This document shows positions 48,688-58,339 of a stretch of 64,000 nt of DNA, piece by piece. The DNA is taken from assembly GCA_949317995.1 (NCBI GenBank), contig OX439038.1, positions 62,001-126,000 of the forward strand, written 5' to 3'. Source of the stretch: Acholoe squamosa. Lineage: Eukaryota; Annelida; Polychaeta; Phyllodocida; Polynoidae. The notes below the pieces were generated by a model. That model searched no databases and was not told where the DNA came from. It saw only the letters and a program-made list of their open reading frames with translations. Position 1 is the stretch's first letter, and the number at the start of each line of letters is the position of its first letter. Both the position numbers and the translations under genes were made by a program.

Positions 48688-51600
48688 ATGTACTATAGAA
48701 CATTATGTCCGGTATATCGAAAAAAAGTACATTTTTTGAATATTTTTAAAAAAAACATGGTTCTTTTCTTTTGTGTTCAACTCGCTCTACAACTACTGGT
48801 TGTTATGGGAACGAGTTCTCTTAAAAGTAAAGTGGATCTAAACTTTTTGCTGCTGCCTTATGAAAATGAATTTAACGCACAAATTACTTGCTCTGCAAGC
48901 AGTACGGAAACCAAAAACAGTGTAAAAAGCCTTACGTTATATAATGAAAGGGAACCTTTACTAAGGCGTACAACACACTGTTTGAGTTTCAATGGACCAG
49001 ACTCAACATTCTGTACAACGATGTTAAAAAGAACATTTGGAGAAAATTCCTGGGCGAATTGCACAGCCGACAACAATAGCTGTGTAGCTAGTGTGAAACT
49101 AAAAGATGTTACCGAAAAAGAATTAAGTTTATGGTCATGTATCGCTGATTTTATTGACAGTGGGAGTAAAAAAATAAAACATACACAAACAGCTAGATCT
49201 TCCTTAGCCTACACTTTAGCAGGAGTGACTACTTTTTCACGGGGCTTTCCATTTAAAGTACCTGAACTACGAGTCGTTCCTATTAATATAACATCAAACC
49301 ATGTTTATGTTGGATGTTCCATGGTGGGATTAAATGAAACACTGCATGTGCAAAATAACAAAATACGGGGAATTCCATTGAAGCAAGTACAATTTGTAGT
49401 AAACAATGAGGTGTACAAAGGAGACTTATATGAAAGAACATCATCTTATGAAGCCGCTTACTGTGACGATAACGTTATCAAGGGTGATCCAGCTATTGCG
49501 TGTTTTCATGATCTTAAAGGTATGGCCTCACAGGAAGAAGCTTGCGGTGAGGGTGAAAGCACATACACCCTTTTGGCTGAACATACAGTTTATCCTAATT
49601 CGTTCAGTTTTGAGCCAGTAGACAAGTCCCCCTTTTTTTTGTTTCCGTTGGCCACACATTCTGGATATACAGTAAACTTAGGGAAATATTTGGTTTTTGA
49701 AAACCCACCTCGTTTTGTTGGGTGTCATCCCATTGCTGGCAAATTAGATGAAAGTATTTGTTTTACACCCACCTTATTGAAAATGGCGTTTAGCACTTTA
49801 ATTAATTTGGCTACAAAGTATAGACGCTTACGTGTTTTGCCAGTTGAAAACAACATGCTTAGATGTCCAGGGGGTATAGCAATGACCATCATTGCAAAAT
49901 CTTGTGTACAAGGTGAAACAAATATTTGCAACCTAAATGGGGGATATGATATTGTTTCAAAACCAGAAAATATAACCCTGGATATTCATTATGTTGTAAA
50001 AGGATGTGCTGTTTCTCATTATTATTGCTTCGATAAGCCCCGTGTTGCTCACCGAAATGTTTATATTGTTTGGGTTCACCAAAATATGAAACCATTTTCA
50101 AAAAGTATACGATTAAAAACTTCAAACAGCATAATGGCTGATTGTAACAAAGCACATAATGCTTTTCTAAGTAGTCAATTGTATGAAGCATATAACAATA
50201 CTTTTGATCAGCTTGTTAAAAATAGCCAAGTTACCTTAACGGAAGTCACAAACCCTATTCTAGCATGTCCTTGTAGACAAACTCCTAGAACCTGCCCCTC
50301 TTCCTTTCCCGTAGTTGCCTCTATACGACTAAAATTAGCTGCCTTGACTTCTGGTTTAGATATAACTTGCTCAATATTTAAAAGAAAAAGTTCTGTTGTT
50401 CATTCATCTAAACTAGTTAAAGTACTGCTTTGTGAAAAGGGCAACAATCCCACTTTTCAGCAAATATTACGCACCCCCTTTCCTGTTTTACGGAAGCAAA
50501 GTATACAAGTTGAATTTACACAAGTACAATATGACATATTGCGGTGTTCAAGAAGAAGTATTTGTTCTGATGTAAATGAAACCAACATTGAAGATGAGGA
50601 CGTCCAAATTACCTTGTTTCCACGTACTTGGGTGCGTCCGCAAAAAATAGAAATTCTTCACATTATGAATCCTATTGTGGTAAACCCCGTTTCATTTATG
50701 CTTAAGTATCGTGCTGTAAAATGTCATCGTAACAATTTCAAAGAAAAGGGTGAAATAATCAACACTGTTCAATTAGTTAATGATTATATGAAAAAAAAAC
50801 ATTGCAAAACTTCAAAGTATGAGATAGATATGCGTATGATTAACAAAAATACAGTTGAGTGTGTCGCCAGCTACACTGGTTTAATGGCAGTTTTATGCCC
50901 TAAAATACACAGTTTAACCCTAGATGAAACATCGTGCTATGAAAAGGAGTGCCGTCATGTTGGAATGGGTAACGATATGATGATTAGGAAAGTAATTAAT
51001 ACTACTGGAGACATTGAAAGTAGCTTGCAGGTAAACTGCACTGCTCGTTTGGAGTCTCCTCTTAAGGAACACATAAATTCCAACAAAATGCATGTTTCAA
51101 AAACAATAGTCGATTTATTGAATCGCAAAAACTGTAACTTTACCACAGCTGTTCCAAACATTATGCAAGAAACATCCCTGTTAGGTCACACCTACGTAAC
51201 ATGTAGGTACCCCTTATCAGTTGGAAGTCTTCAACCATGTTCTTTTGGAATTAAATATGCAGTTTTAAAACTACATGTTAGTAAACAAAGTTACATTGGA
51301 CACAACTATAAAAAATTAAGAGAACGAGATGGCGGGGTGCCAATAAATATCGGTCATACACGGGTAACATATACTGTAGGTGAAAATAAAAGTACAGTTA
51401 TTGTAGCAACAGAGGGAAGCTATGCTCAGTACGTAGAAGGTGTGGGATATTCAATTCCCAGTCGAAACGTTATTGCTGTTAAAGTAAGCAAAAACTACGT
51501 CTCTCAATTTACTAATTTTGGACAAGACGCAGTCATTATATATGCTCAGTGTACATTTATACATGAAAACACGTCTTCCACATCATCACCGCAAATAGTT

Positions 51601-51849
51601 TTACCCTTCGCGTCTTTAGAAGAATACAGACATACACATGGAATGAAGGGAATATCGATTATACATCATGATGGCGAAATACGTATAAATCACATGTATC
51701 CAAAACCTACAACCATTTACACATATAAGGTTCAAAAAGGCCATTTCATTTTTAATATTTGTTTGTCTGGGATAATTATAGGCATTGTGGCAATAACCAT
51801 CCTGTTATCAATTTGGGTAGCACCGAAATATCGCTATGCACACCGCTAG
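48688..51849 (+). CDS. Large type I envelope glycoprotein
   Basis: 1053 residues from 48688; the Met at 48760 begins a better signal peptide (VLFFCVQLALQLLVVMG) and is perhaps the true start. The ectodomain of about 1000 residues is Cys-rich with more than ten Asn-x-Ser/Thr sites (for example NCT, NIT, NET, NTT, NKS) and mostly beta composition. A C-terminal span (FNICLSGIIIGIVAITILLSIWV) and a short basic tail complete a type I membrane protein. No named family is recognised, though its size fits a main entry or attachment glycoprotein. AATAAA at 51892-51897. Confidence 0.72.
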   Translation: MYYRTLCPVYRKKVHFLNIFKKNMVLFFCVQLALQLLVVMGTSSLKSKVDLNFLLLPYENEFNAQITCSASSTETKNSVKSLTLYNEREPLLRRTTHCLSFNGPDSTFCTTMLKRTFGENSWANCTADNNSCVASVKLKDVTEKELSLWSCIADFIDSGSKKIKHTQTARSSLAYTLAGVTTFSRGFPFKVPELRVVPINITSNHVYVGCSMVGLNETLHVQNNKIRGIPLKQVQFVVNNEVYKGDLYERTSSYEAAYCDDNVIKGDPAIACFHDLKGMASQEEACGEGESTYTLLAEHTVYPNSFSFEPVDKSPFFLFPLATHSGYTVNLGKYLVFENPPRFVGCHPIAGKLDESICFTPTLLKMAFSTLINLATKYRRLRVLPVENNMLRCPGGIAMTIIAKSCVQGETNICNLNGGYDIVSKPENITLDIHYVVKGCAVSHYYCFDKPRVAHRNVYIVWVHQNMKPFSKSIRLKTSNSIMADCNKAHNAFLSSQLYEAYNNTFDQLVKNSQVTLTEVTNPILACPCRQTPRTCPSSFPVVASIRLKLAALTSGLDITCSIFKRKSSVVHSSKLVKVLLCEKGNNPTFQQILRTPFPVLRKQSIQVEFTQVQYDILRCSRRSICSDVNETNIEDEDVQITLFPRTWVRPQKIEILHIMNPIVVNPVSFMLKYRAVKCHRNNFKEKGEIINTVQLVNDYMKKKHCKTSKYEIDMRMINKNTVECVASYTGLMAVLCPKIHSLTLDETSCYEKECRHVGMGNDMMIRKVINTTGDIESSLQVNCTARLESPLKEHINSNKMHVSKTIVDLLNRKNCNFTTAVPNIMQETSLLGHTYVTCRYPLSVGSLQPCSFGIKYAVLKLHVSKQSYIGHNYKKLRERDGGVPINIGHTRVTYTVGENKSTVIVATEGSYAQYVEGVGYSIPSRNVIAVKVSKNYVSQFTNFGQDAVIIYAQCTFIHENTSSTSSPQIVLPFASLEEYRHTHGMKGISIIHHDGEIRINHMYPKPTTIYTYKVQKGHFIFNICLSGIIIGIVAITILLSIWVAPKYRYAHR

Positions 51850-51920
51850 TATAAGAAACACAATGTATAACTTTTTCCAATTTATAATGTGAATAAAGTT
51901 GTTTTAAAGTGCAAAAACGG

Positions 51921-51944
51921 TTACCCCCTCCCACCTTTATAAGG
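51921..51944 (+). promoter_or_regulatory. C-rich element plus TATA box for the BTB gene
   Basis: TTACCCCCTCCCACC (51921-51935) directly followed by TTTATAAGG (51936-51944). The same pair is found before the gene at 63786 (63668-63697) and in related form at 53.8 and 62.4 kb. The ATG is about 140 bp further. Confidence 0.55.
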
Positions 51945-52083
51945 TATGCACAGTTACACCCTCCCACCTAAATTTGTGTTTCACCCCCCCCCCTTCCATG
52001 CTTCTCTGAGCTTAGACCTTATTAAAATAACCTGCCAACCACAGATATCGCACTTCAAGGAATACCTTATCTTTGACCTAACC

Positions 52084-53751
52084 ATGGCATCTATGGGAAG
52101 TCTTAAACTTTGGAAATCCAGTAAGGAAATAATATTTCATCTTTCGTCTGACATGTATTTTTTAATGAACGTTTCAAAGGAAACATGTTGTTTTTCACGT
52201 TCGGCGGAGTTATGTTTAACTGAAGCATGCTACCTGAGCTGGCAGTGGTTATACGACAATGCCGCCTCGATTCTCAACACAATGAAAAACAGGAATTCCC
52301 GCATTGCCATTTCCAGTTCCTATGTGGTGACTGAAGTGGCAGAAGATAAATATATCATAGACGAATCAACAGGTATGCGTACGACAACTATAAGTCGTTG
52401 TGACCTTCTAAACATACTACATTCTTTTTCATTGTTATGCGATGAAATAGCAAAGGAGAAACGTAAAGCGTCACTGACAACTGCAACATTAAAAAAAAAG
52501 TTGGATAGTACAAAAGAAGAGAAGGTAGAAAATTTTTTTAACAACCCTAAAAAATGTGATTTTGAAGTTATTGTTAATGGAGAAACATACAGTGTCTCTA
52601 AGAGACATCTTTTTGAAAATAGTCCGGTTTTTAATTGTATGTTAAACAATCCAACATGGAATTCAACAAAATCCAAAAGTCAATACTTATACGAGGAAAA
52701 AGACCTTTTCCCTTACATGAAATTGTTTCTTAGGTGCCTGCATTCAGAAGAAATAGAAATAACAAAGTACAATATAATCCCCTTAATAAAGCTGTCCGAC
52801 AAATACGATACTGTAAGTTTAAGTGAAACATTCAGGAAAGCTCTCGGCCAAATTTTGTACACAGGATTACCTATAGAAACCGTGATTGAGTGGTGGATTA
52901 TTACCAAGAAATTATGTTTCGAGAGCGACTGCATTAAATACCTACGTCTTAATTTAACATTCGTGATAAAGTCTGAACTTTTCACAAACCTGTCGCTAGA
53001 CGAAATTGTTTGCCTTTTTGAGGGAAATGATCAGGTTGTTCCTTGTGAATTATTCGTTTTAAGTGCTCTTCGTCGATGGTTAAAGGAAAACGATAAAATC
53101 GATGCAAAATGTATAATGTCTTTGGCTAAGCCATGGGCTATTTCAAGAGAAACCTGTATCGTTAAAGAAAAAGAATTTTTAAAAGGATTTACTGCTGAAC
53201 AAATATATAAAGCCTTACAATACCATACAACCTCGGTAGATAGTAGGAAGCGACAAAATTACATAGAGAGATTTTACACACACAATGGAAAGACCTTATG
53301 CTTATATAAAAAAAACGTTGAGACTAAACGTGCAAAGGGTTCTGAACACATGTTTAACGACGGTGGTTATTTTATCAATTATAATCATGACGATGATATC
53401 AGAAGAATTAACATTTCATCTTCTTACGCCGACAACCGGTATGCAGCTGGGATTTTTACAGTATATCGTGCTTTTAAAGGAGGGTATAGAGAAATCCAAA
53501 CATGTATTTACCCTCCAACTAACATATACCCTGCACCCTACTTTAAAGAAACCTTTAAATTAAAACTTAGTGTAATTTTTTACTCCACCTTAAACAGTGT
53601 AACCTTTGTTAAGGGAATATGGCAATCGGATACAATTATTTTTTCAACCAGAGATGGTTACAGAGTCACGCTAACTATTCCGGACGAAATATTTATGGGT
53701 GAAGAAAACGGCAATGTAACAATAATTCCAACCTTTTGTTACGGGGAATGA
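52084..53751 (+). CDS. BTB/BACK protein (Cullin-3 adaptor-like)
   Basis: 555 residues from the ATG at 52084 (ACCATGG context; the frame opens at 51946). BTB/POZ domain at about 155-255 (CDFEVIVNGETYSVSKRHL, then FLRCLHSEEIEI and IIPLIKLSDKYD), BACK domain about 262-360 (ending EIVCLFEGNDQVV, LFVLSALRRWL). The C-terminal 190 residues do not show kelch repeats. Such proteins usually recruit substrates to Cullin-3 ubiquitin ligases; here it probably redirects host proteins. The N-terminal 120 residues are unique. It stops just before the promoter of the next gene. Confidence 0.8.
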   Translation: MASMGSLKLWKSSKEIIFHLSSDMYFLMNVSKETCCFSRSAELCLTEACYLSWQWLYDNAASILNTMKNRNSRIAISSSYVVTEVAEDKYIIDESTGMRTTTISRCDLLNILHSFSLLCDEIAKEKRKASLTTATLKKKLDSTKEEKVENFFNNPKKCDFEVIVNGETYSVSKRHLFENSPVFNCMLNNPTWNSTKSKSQYLYEEKDLFPYMKLFLRCLHSEEIEITKYNIIPLIKLSDKYDTVSLSETFRKALGQILYTGLPIETVIEWWIITKKLCFESDCIKYLRLNLTFVIKSELFTNLSLDEIVCLFEGNDQVVPCELFVLSALRRWLKENDKIDAKCIMSLAKPWAISRETCIVKEKEFLKGFTAEQIYKALQYHTTSVDSRKRQNYIERFYTHNGKTLCLYKKNVETKRAKGSEHMFNDGGYFINYNHDDDIRRINISSSYADNRYAAGIFTVYRAFKGGYREIQTCIYPPTNIYPAPYFKETFKLKLSVIFYSTLNSVTFVKGIWQSDTIIFSTRDGYRVTLTIPDEIFMGEENGNVTIIPTFCYGE

Positions 53752-53786
53752 AGTGTTCCCCCCTATTGCTATTCCCCCACCCAAGG

Positions 53787-53794
53787 TATAAATA
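53787..53794 (+). promoter_or_regulatory. TATA box for the 53874 gene
   Basis: TATAAATA 80 bp before the ATG, with CCCCCACCC just upstream (53773-53782), the same C-rich plus TATA arrangement as at 51921 and 63668. Confidence 0.6.
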
Positions 53795-53873
53795 CCGCCT
53801 AGCCACCGAGGGGGTAGCAACTGTGCACTTTTACTTCCTCAGTACATGCCATAGAGGAGAAACCACTCACACC

Positions 53874-54413
53874 ATGGATTTTTCAGTAGAGTACAATTTG
53901 CATCAGCATCCTGCCACCTACGAGGTAGAAAGTGGAAATATAGACACTTTTATGCCTCAAATGCTGTATAGTAGCCTACAAACACCTGCACTGGAAAATA
54001 ACCTTCTTATTGGCTTACCCACAACAACAACAGGAGGAAAAACAGGAGAAGTGTCTTACGGGTACACAGAGGCCTTGAGCAACTCACAAGAAGGGGCCAT
54101 TGAGCCTTATTATAAATATTATTCCGACAACCAGTGGCAGACAGAGCAGTTTTATACCTGTCTTCTTTGTCAAGGTGTGTGCCACATAAATTCTTTTGTA
54201 AAAGGTGGAGACTGGGACAGTTTAACATGTAAAAATTGCCTAGCAGACATGGGCGATTTGTGTTTTGAAATGTTAAACAAATGGAAAGTCGAATGCTCCT
54301 TTTGCAAGAACGGTGAGATTTTCCAGAAAGTAACAAGTTGCGACAAATGTTACTCTTTTCTTTGTAACAACTGCACGCTGATGGACGGTGGTAAAATGTG
54401 TTGCGAAACATAA
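53874..54413 (+). CDS. Zinc-finger (RING-like) protein
   Basis: 179 residues from the ACCATGG ATG at 53874; the frame is open from 53736 but the TATA at 53787 lies inside it. The last 85 residues contain CLLC, CKNC, CSFC, CDKC and CNNC pairs plus a final CC, a multi-zinc module such as a RING or double zinc finger. The N-terminal part is polar and Tyr/Gln-rich. Function is probably ubiquitin ligase or transcription-related; not resolved. Confidence 0.62.
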   Translation: MDFSVEYNLHQHPATYEVESGNIDTFMPQMLYSSLQTPALENNLLIGLPTTTTGGKTGEVSYGYTEALSNSQEGAIEPYYKYYSDNQWQTEQFYTCLLCQGVCHINSFVKGGDWDSLTCKNCLADMGDLCFEMLNKWKVECSFCKNGEIFQKVTSCDKCYSFLCNNCTLMDGGKMCCET

Positions 54414-54453
54414 TTATTACAGTACAATTAAAGCAAAACGGTAACCTAACACA

Positions 54454-55806
54454 ATGAATAACATATTGTCTATGACTACGATACCACAATTGGTAGAACA
54501 GTTTAAAAATGAAACAGCACTTGGTGTACAAACTGACAGTCAGTGTGAGGAACATAAAAGGTCAAAACTTTTGCTTTGGTTGAACAACATAGGCGACAGT
54601 AATTGTAATGCCAGTGATCAAGCAGGGACAGCGTTGTCTGTTAAAGCCTATAGCATGCTAAAGGCCTACATAGAAAATCCCATGGATAAACCACCTTTTG
54701 ATGCTTTGGTGGATATGCCACGGGTTAATGCATTAGGATTAAGCCCGGACTGCATTAGTTTATGGTTAAAAAATTCAAAACTCACAGACACAAATAGTGT
54801 ACGAGAAGCTGTTTACCGTGCAATATTCGTAAACACGTTAGGAATGACTGGTACCACATCTATAAATGCCATAATAAAGTTTTTTGATGACAACAACAAA
54901 AGTAAGATTGTCAGCCATGGATCGTCCAAACGCAAAAGGGAAAAAATGCGGGGATGGACAAATTACACGGACGTGTATACGGAAATGACCACAAACGACA
55001 TAAAAGATTTATGTGGAGTTTACTTCAACTCTCACCTAAATAAAAAAGAAGTGACAAATGTCTTAGAGGAAACACGGGACAAAGTTAAACATGACTTACA
55101 TCATGCATTAAGTGTACCCGTTTTCACAGCTGAAAAACTTTTGGTTGAAATAGGTTATCAAATTATGGAACCGATGCTTTTTAAACGTCAGTTTGAAGTG
55201 GCAGTTTCAAAAGGAACTTTTATTTTGGGAAAGCCAGCACACAAAGTCCCTTTATTAATTAAAGGAAAAAACATCCAGCTAGTAGGGCCTAAACACCCAA
55301 AGCTTTTAGGGGAACTTTTTAACATACTTATGCCTCGAAGGTTTGGTCAATGGCACGGCACAGCAATAGCGTTCCTTGATGTGTACTTGGATGTTCTTTT
55401 AGGTGTTTCTCCAGAACATAAAGTGGATTTTCACGACATAGTATTCTTTACCTGTACTCAGGGTGTAACATACAGTGACGGTATATTGGAAGCTCTTGAA
55501 CGAATTCAGGACAGAGTAAATGGAGCCGAAAAGGATGCAAGTGATTTCTGGGATATTCTCCTTCGTGAGTGGAGAAGACAACAGGTATTTATTCTTTGGT
55601 TGGAGCTGGTAAGAACAGTTATTCCAGCCCTTGCTGATGTTAAGGTAGAATGCTTAGATTCAATACACTCCAGCACCTTACCTGAAAGAACATTGTATTA
55701 CTACGAAGGAAATTACTATGTCCACATAGGAAAAAAGATTTATTCATCCCCTGACTTTAAGAGAGTACTAGAAAAAATATACGAACTAACATCATGCCAA
55801 CCATAG
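54454..55806 (+). CDS. Unknown 450-residue protein next to the protease
   Basis: 450 residues. Helical N-terminal half with a conserved-looking KRKREKMRGWTN basic patch near 155, and a mixed C-terminal half (HAFTAEKLLVEIGYQIM type strands; HDIVFFTCTQGVTYSDG). Overlaps the protease gene by 13 bp, which suggests translational coupling or shared transcript. In other herpesviruses the protease is next to capsid portal-vertex or glycoprotein genes, so a capsid-associated role is possible. Not recognised. Confidence 0.6.
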   Translation: MNNILSMTTIPQLVEQFKNETALGVQTDSQCEEHKRSKLLLWLNNIGDSNCNASDQAGTALSVKAYSMLKAYIENPMDKPPFDALVDMPRVNALGLSPDCISLWLKNSKLTDTNSVREAVYRAIFVNTLGMTGTTSINAIIKFFDDNNKSKIVSHGSSKRKREKMRGWTNYTDVYTEMTTNDIKDLCGVYFNSHLNKKEVTNVLEETRDKVKHDLHHALSVPVFTAEKLLVEIGYQIMEPMLFKRQFEVAVSKGTFILGKPAHKVPLLIKGKNIQLVGPKHPKLLGELFNILMPRRFGQWHGTAIAFLDVYLDVLLGVSPEHKVDFHDIVFFTCTQGVTYSDGILEALERIQDRVNGAEKDASDFWDILLREWRRQQVFILWLELVRTVIPALADVKVECLDSIHSSTLPERTLYYYEGNYYVHIGKKIYSSPDFKRVLEKIYELTSCQP

Positions 55807-57431
55807 AATGTACTGGAATAACTACGATTGTAAACAAAAATCCTGATGCACAAATTGTGTACGATGACCGGGAAAAAATGTATGAAATTCCAATACACTT
55901 GGCTGAACGTTACACAAAGGAAACCGGTACCGTGCCTTTACTATTGCAACACTTGGACAAGTATGTAGTGGGACAAGTTAACAAGTTCTATGTGGCTGAA
56001 GCTGAGATAGATGGAGAGGAACGTAAGGTTTTAGCAGCTGATTTTACTGTGAACGATGAGTCGTTCATTGAGGTTATACAAACAGCATGTTACGATCGCC
56101 AGGAAACCCATCCCTTTAAGTTTAACTCCAGTGATGGATTTTTGAAAATTAAACACGTCGACAAAGATGACCTGGAAGAAGTGGATCTTTCTGCAAACTT
56201 GGCTTTAATGCAAAGACTTCCTGGTCTTAGTTTGCAACATGACGGCGAAACATTTGATATCGTGGAATTGTCTATGTGCTTAGCAGGTGCTAGACCGTGT
56301 ACCTTGTTAACGTCAGCACGGTACAAAAGCAGTGCAAAAGGCAAAAAGGCAAGCAAAAATAGAACCGATTTATTCACTCGCTTTTTTTCTAGTCAACATG
56401 CAGTTTCCAACAGGGACATGTACCGCAAGGTGGAAAAAGATATTAAGGCTCTGAACATGCCAAGAACATGCTTGGTATATTCAAAGAACATTGATAAGGA
56501 AGAAAAAAAGCTTAATGAAAATAGTTCTACTACAGACAGCAAACCAAAATTACATCAGCACAAATCCAGTGAAAACAAACAACAACAACAAGAGCAATAC
56601 ACACCTTTTCCACCACAACTGGCCATGCCAACACAAAATAGCTGTAACAGCTATCCTCAGCAATGTTTGCAACAAATGGGATGGAACAACTATCCAAATT
56701 ATCCACTTCAACCTATGGTGCCGCCAGGTGAATATTACCCAATGTCCTTTGAAAGGTACGATAGACCCTCCAGAAAAAAACACCAGAGACACCAAAACGA
56801 CAATAGGTGGTTTTGTAATCATCCTTCTTTTCATCATAATCATTTAGCCAGGTACCCACGGTGTTATAGCGATGAATCAGAGGAGGAACTACAGGTTTCT
56901 AACCGCAACAGATGCAAAACCCGTGAAACCCATGAGGAAGAACCTCAACCGACCAAAAAACGTCGACTTCAAGAAGACAATGGCAGTGACGAGGGTAAAC
57001 TGTGGCAAACAATTAAAGATCTTACAAGTGAGGTGAATAGGTTAAAGGAAGTTCAAAAAACTAATGTTTCAGTTAATGAAGCAGAAAATGACACTTCTTC
57101 AGGTAATACTTCTGAAAACAAACTCGAAGATAAAATACTTGCTATTGTTGGCAATGCTGTGCGTTCCCATTTACCTTCAACAAATTTGACTACACAAACT
57201 ACACCTAATCTCAACACGGTTGAAATTTCTACTATCGAAGGATGCAGTGACAAACCAATGGAAAATTCCAATGCCCGTGCTGATAATGTTAGTGCTGATC
57301 CTACTTCAGAAACTGACAAAACCATAACACCGTCTGCATCTATTAAATATTCAAAGAAATCCAGCCAATCACCTTCCTCTGTTAAGGATAAGCTTTCTTG
57401 CTTTGTTAACAACAACTCATACCTATTTTGA
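55794..57431 (+). CDS. Capsid maturation protease and scaffold (assemblin-like)
   Basis: 545 residues. The N-terminal 240 residues fit herpesvirus assemblin (peptidase S21): VPLLLQHLDKYVVGQV with the catalytic-type His53, PGLSLQHD with the catalytic-type Ser146, and VELSMCLAGARPCTLL with the Arg-Pro-Cys-Thr that corresponds to the oxyanion region. The usual third-member His before that segment is not seen; Glu158 or Asp155 is nearest. Residues about 250-330 are Gln/His/Pro-rich, then basic stretches, a short coiled coil near 400 and a hydrophobic last few residues that could bind the major capsid protein. It would cleave itself to release scaffold during capsid maturation. Confidence 0.72.
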   Translation: MPTIECTGITTIVNKNPDAQIVYDDREKMYEIPIHLAERYTKETGTVPLLLQHLDKYVVGQVNKFYVAEAEIDGEERKVLAADFTVNDESFIEVIQTACYDRQETHPFKFNSSDGFLKIKHVDKDDLEEVDLSANLALMQRLPGLSLQHDGETFDIVELSMCLAGARPCTLLTSARYKSSAKGKKASKNRTDLFTRFFSSQHAVSNRDMYRKVEKDIKALNMPRTCLVYSKNIDKEEKKLNENSSTTDSKPKLHQHKSSENKQQQQEQYTPFPPQLAMPTQNSCNSYPQQCLQQMGWNNYPNYPLQPMVPPGEYYPMSFERYDRPSRKKHQRHQNDNRWFCNHPSFHHNHLARYPRCYSDESEEELQVSNRNRCKTRETHEEEPQPTKKRRLQEDNGSDEGKLWQTIKDLTSEVNRLKEVQKTNVSVNEAENDTSSGNTSENKLEDKILAIVGNAVRSHLPSTNLTTQTTPNLNTVEISTIEGCSDKPMENSNARADNVSADPTSETDKTITPSASIKYSKKSSQSPSSVKDKLSCFVNNNSYLF

Positions 57432-57550
57432 TTCTACTCAATGAAAATCCCGAATTGCTATTACTGAAAAAACATTTAAATTGTGAAGGAAAACAGTAAC
57501 TCGTCACTACAGTGCAAAATCGCGCAGAGTAAAAGTGAATTTCGTGAGAA

Positions 57551-58237
57551 ATGGAGTATCAAGAAGAAGAAACTGTTGGATATCCCCAGTTTGTTAGCAA
57601 TGACTGCTCAGTGTGGTTTTTTCATTGGTTCTCATACAGAATCCAAAAGTGCCCTAAAGGAGTTTGTTGTGATATATGTGCACGTGTTACAGAAAACATA
57701 GATTTCGCCACCGCTCTTTTGATTGAAGCAATTTATAACATGCATCACGATTTTACCGCCGGTTCCAACATAGTTTCTATAAACATGGGTTACGTGACAC
57801 AAGCCAAAGTAAAAGAAATCCTTCGTACGACCCCCCTTTTGCTAGGCTTAACTAAAGGGGAACAGGAAAATGCAATGAGGGAACGAGAAAAAACTTCCTT
57901 GGCCCGTGATTTTCCAGGACTGGAAAAAGTGGCCGGATTAACGAAATATGCTGGTGTTTATTCACCCATTATGGGTAAAGGTGGAAATACGTTGTATCAT
58001 GTTTTATCCATGTTGTACAAAGCTGCAAAAGGGCTACCTTACGGCCATCATGAAATAAAAACCATTTCAGTCGTAGAATATTGTTTACTATGCTTTCATC
58101 TTAATCAGCAGTATTACTTAACAGCAAACTCAACCTGTGACCTTTGGTCGGGAGCATTAAGACTTAATTCGATTACCACATTGCTATCTGAATGTCCTTT
58201 GTCACAACTAGTTTATACCACCTTGTGGATGTTGTAA
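57551..58237 (+). CDS. Unknown Cys-containing protein
   Basis: 228 residues. A Cys cluster CPKGVCCDIC near residue 34 and another YCLLCFHL near residue 183 could form a zinc site. The middle is helical (KGEQENAMREREK). No membrane span. The start is an ATG in a GAAATGGAG context; an overlapping plus-strand frame from 57483 begins without ATG and is a shadow. Directly follows the protease gene. Function unknown; a packaging or egress role is possible from its position. Confidence 0.55.
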   Translation: MEYQEEETVGYPQFVSNDCSVWFFHWFSYRIQKCPKGVCCDICARVTENIDFATALLIEAIYNMHHDFTAGSNIVSINMGYVTQAKVKEILRTTPLLLGLTKGEQENAMREREKTSLARDFPGLEKVAGLTKYAGVYSPIMGKGGNTLYHVLSMLYKAAKGLPYGHHEIKTISVVEYCLLCFHLNQQYYLTANSTCDLWSGALRLNSITTLLSECPLSQLVYTTLWML

Positions 58238-58339
58238 TGCAATCATTACTATTACAGTTAAGACTAAATAAGCCAGAGGCACTCAAATAGAAAAAGATAC
58301 AAATACTAGGCGTAAAAAAAGCTTTTCTAAGGGGAAAAA

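Noticed and set aside
57483-57701. Plus-strand ORF overlapping the 57551 gene
   Set aside because: No ATG start and covered by the longer ORF in another frame.
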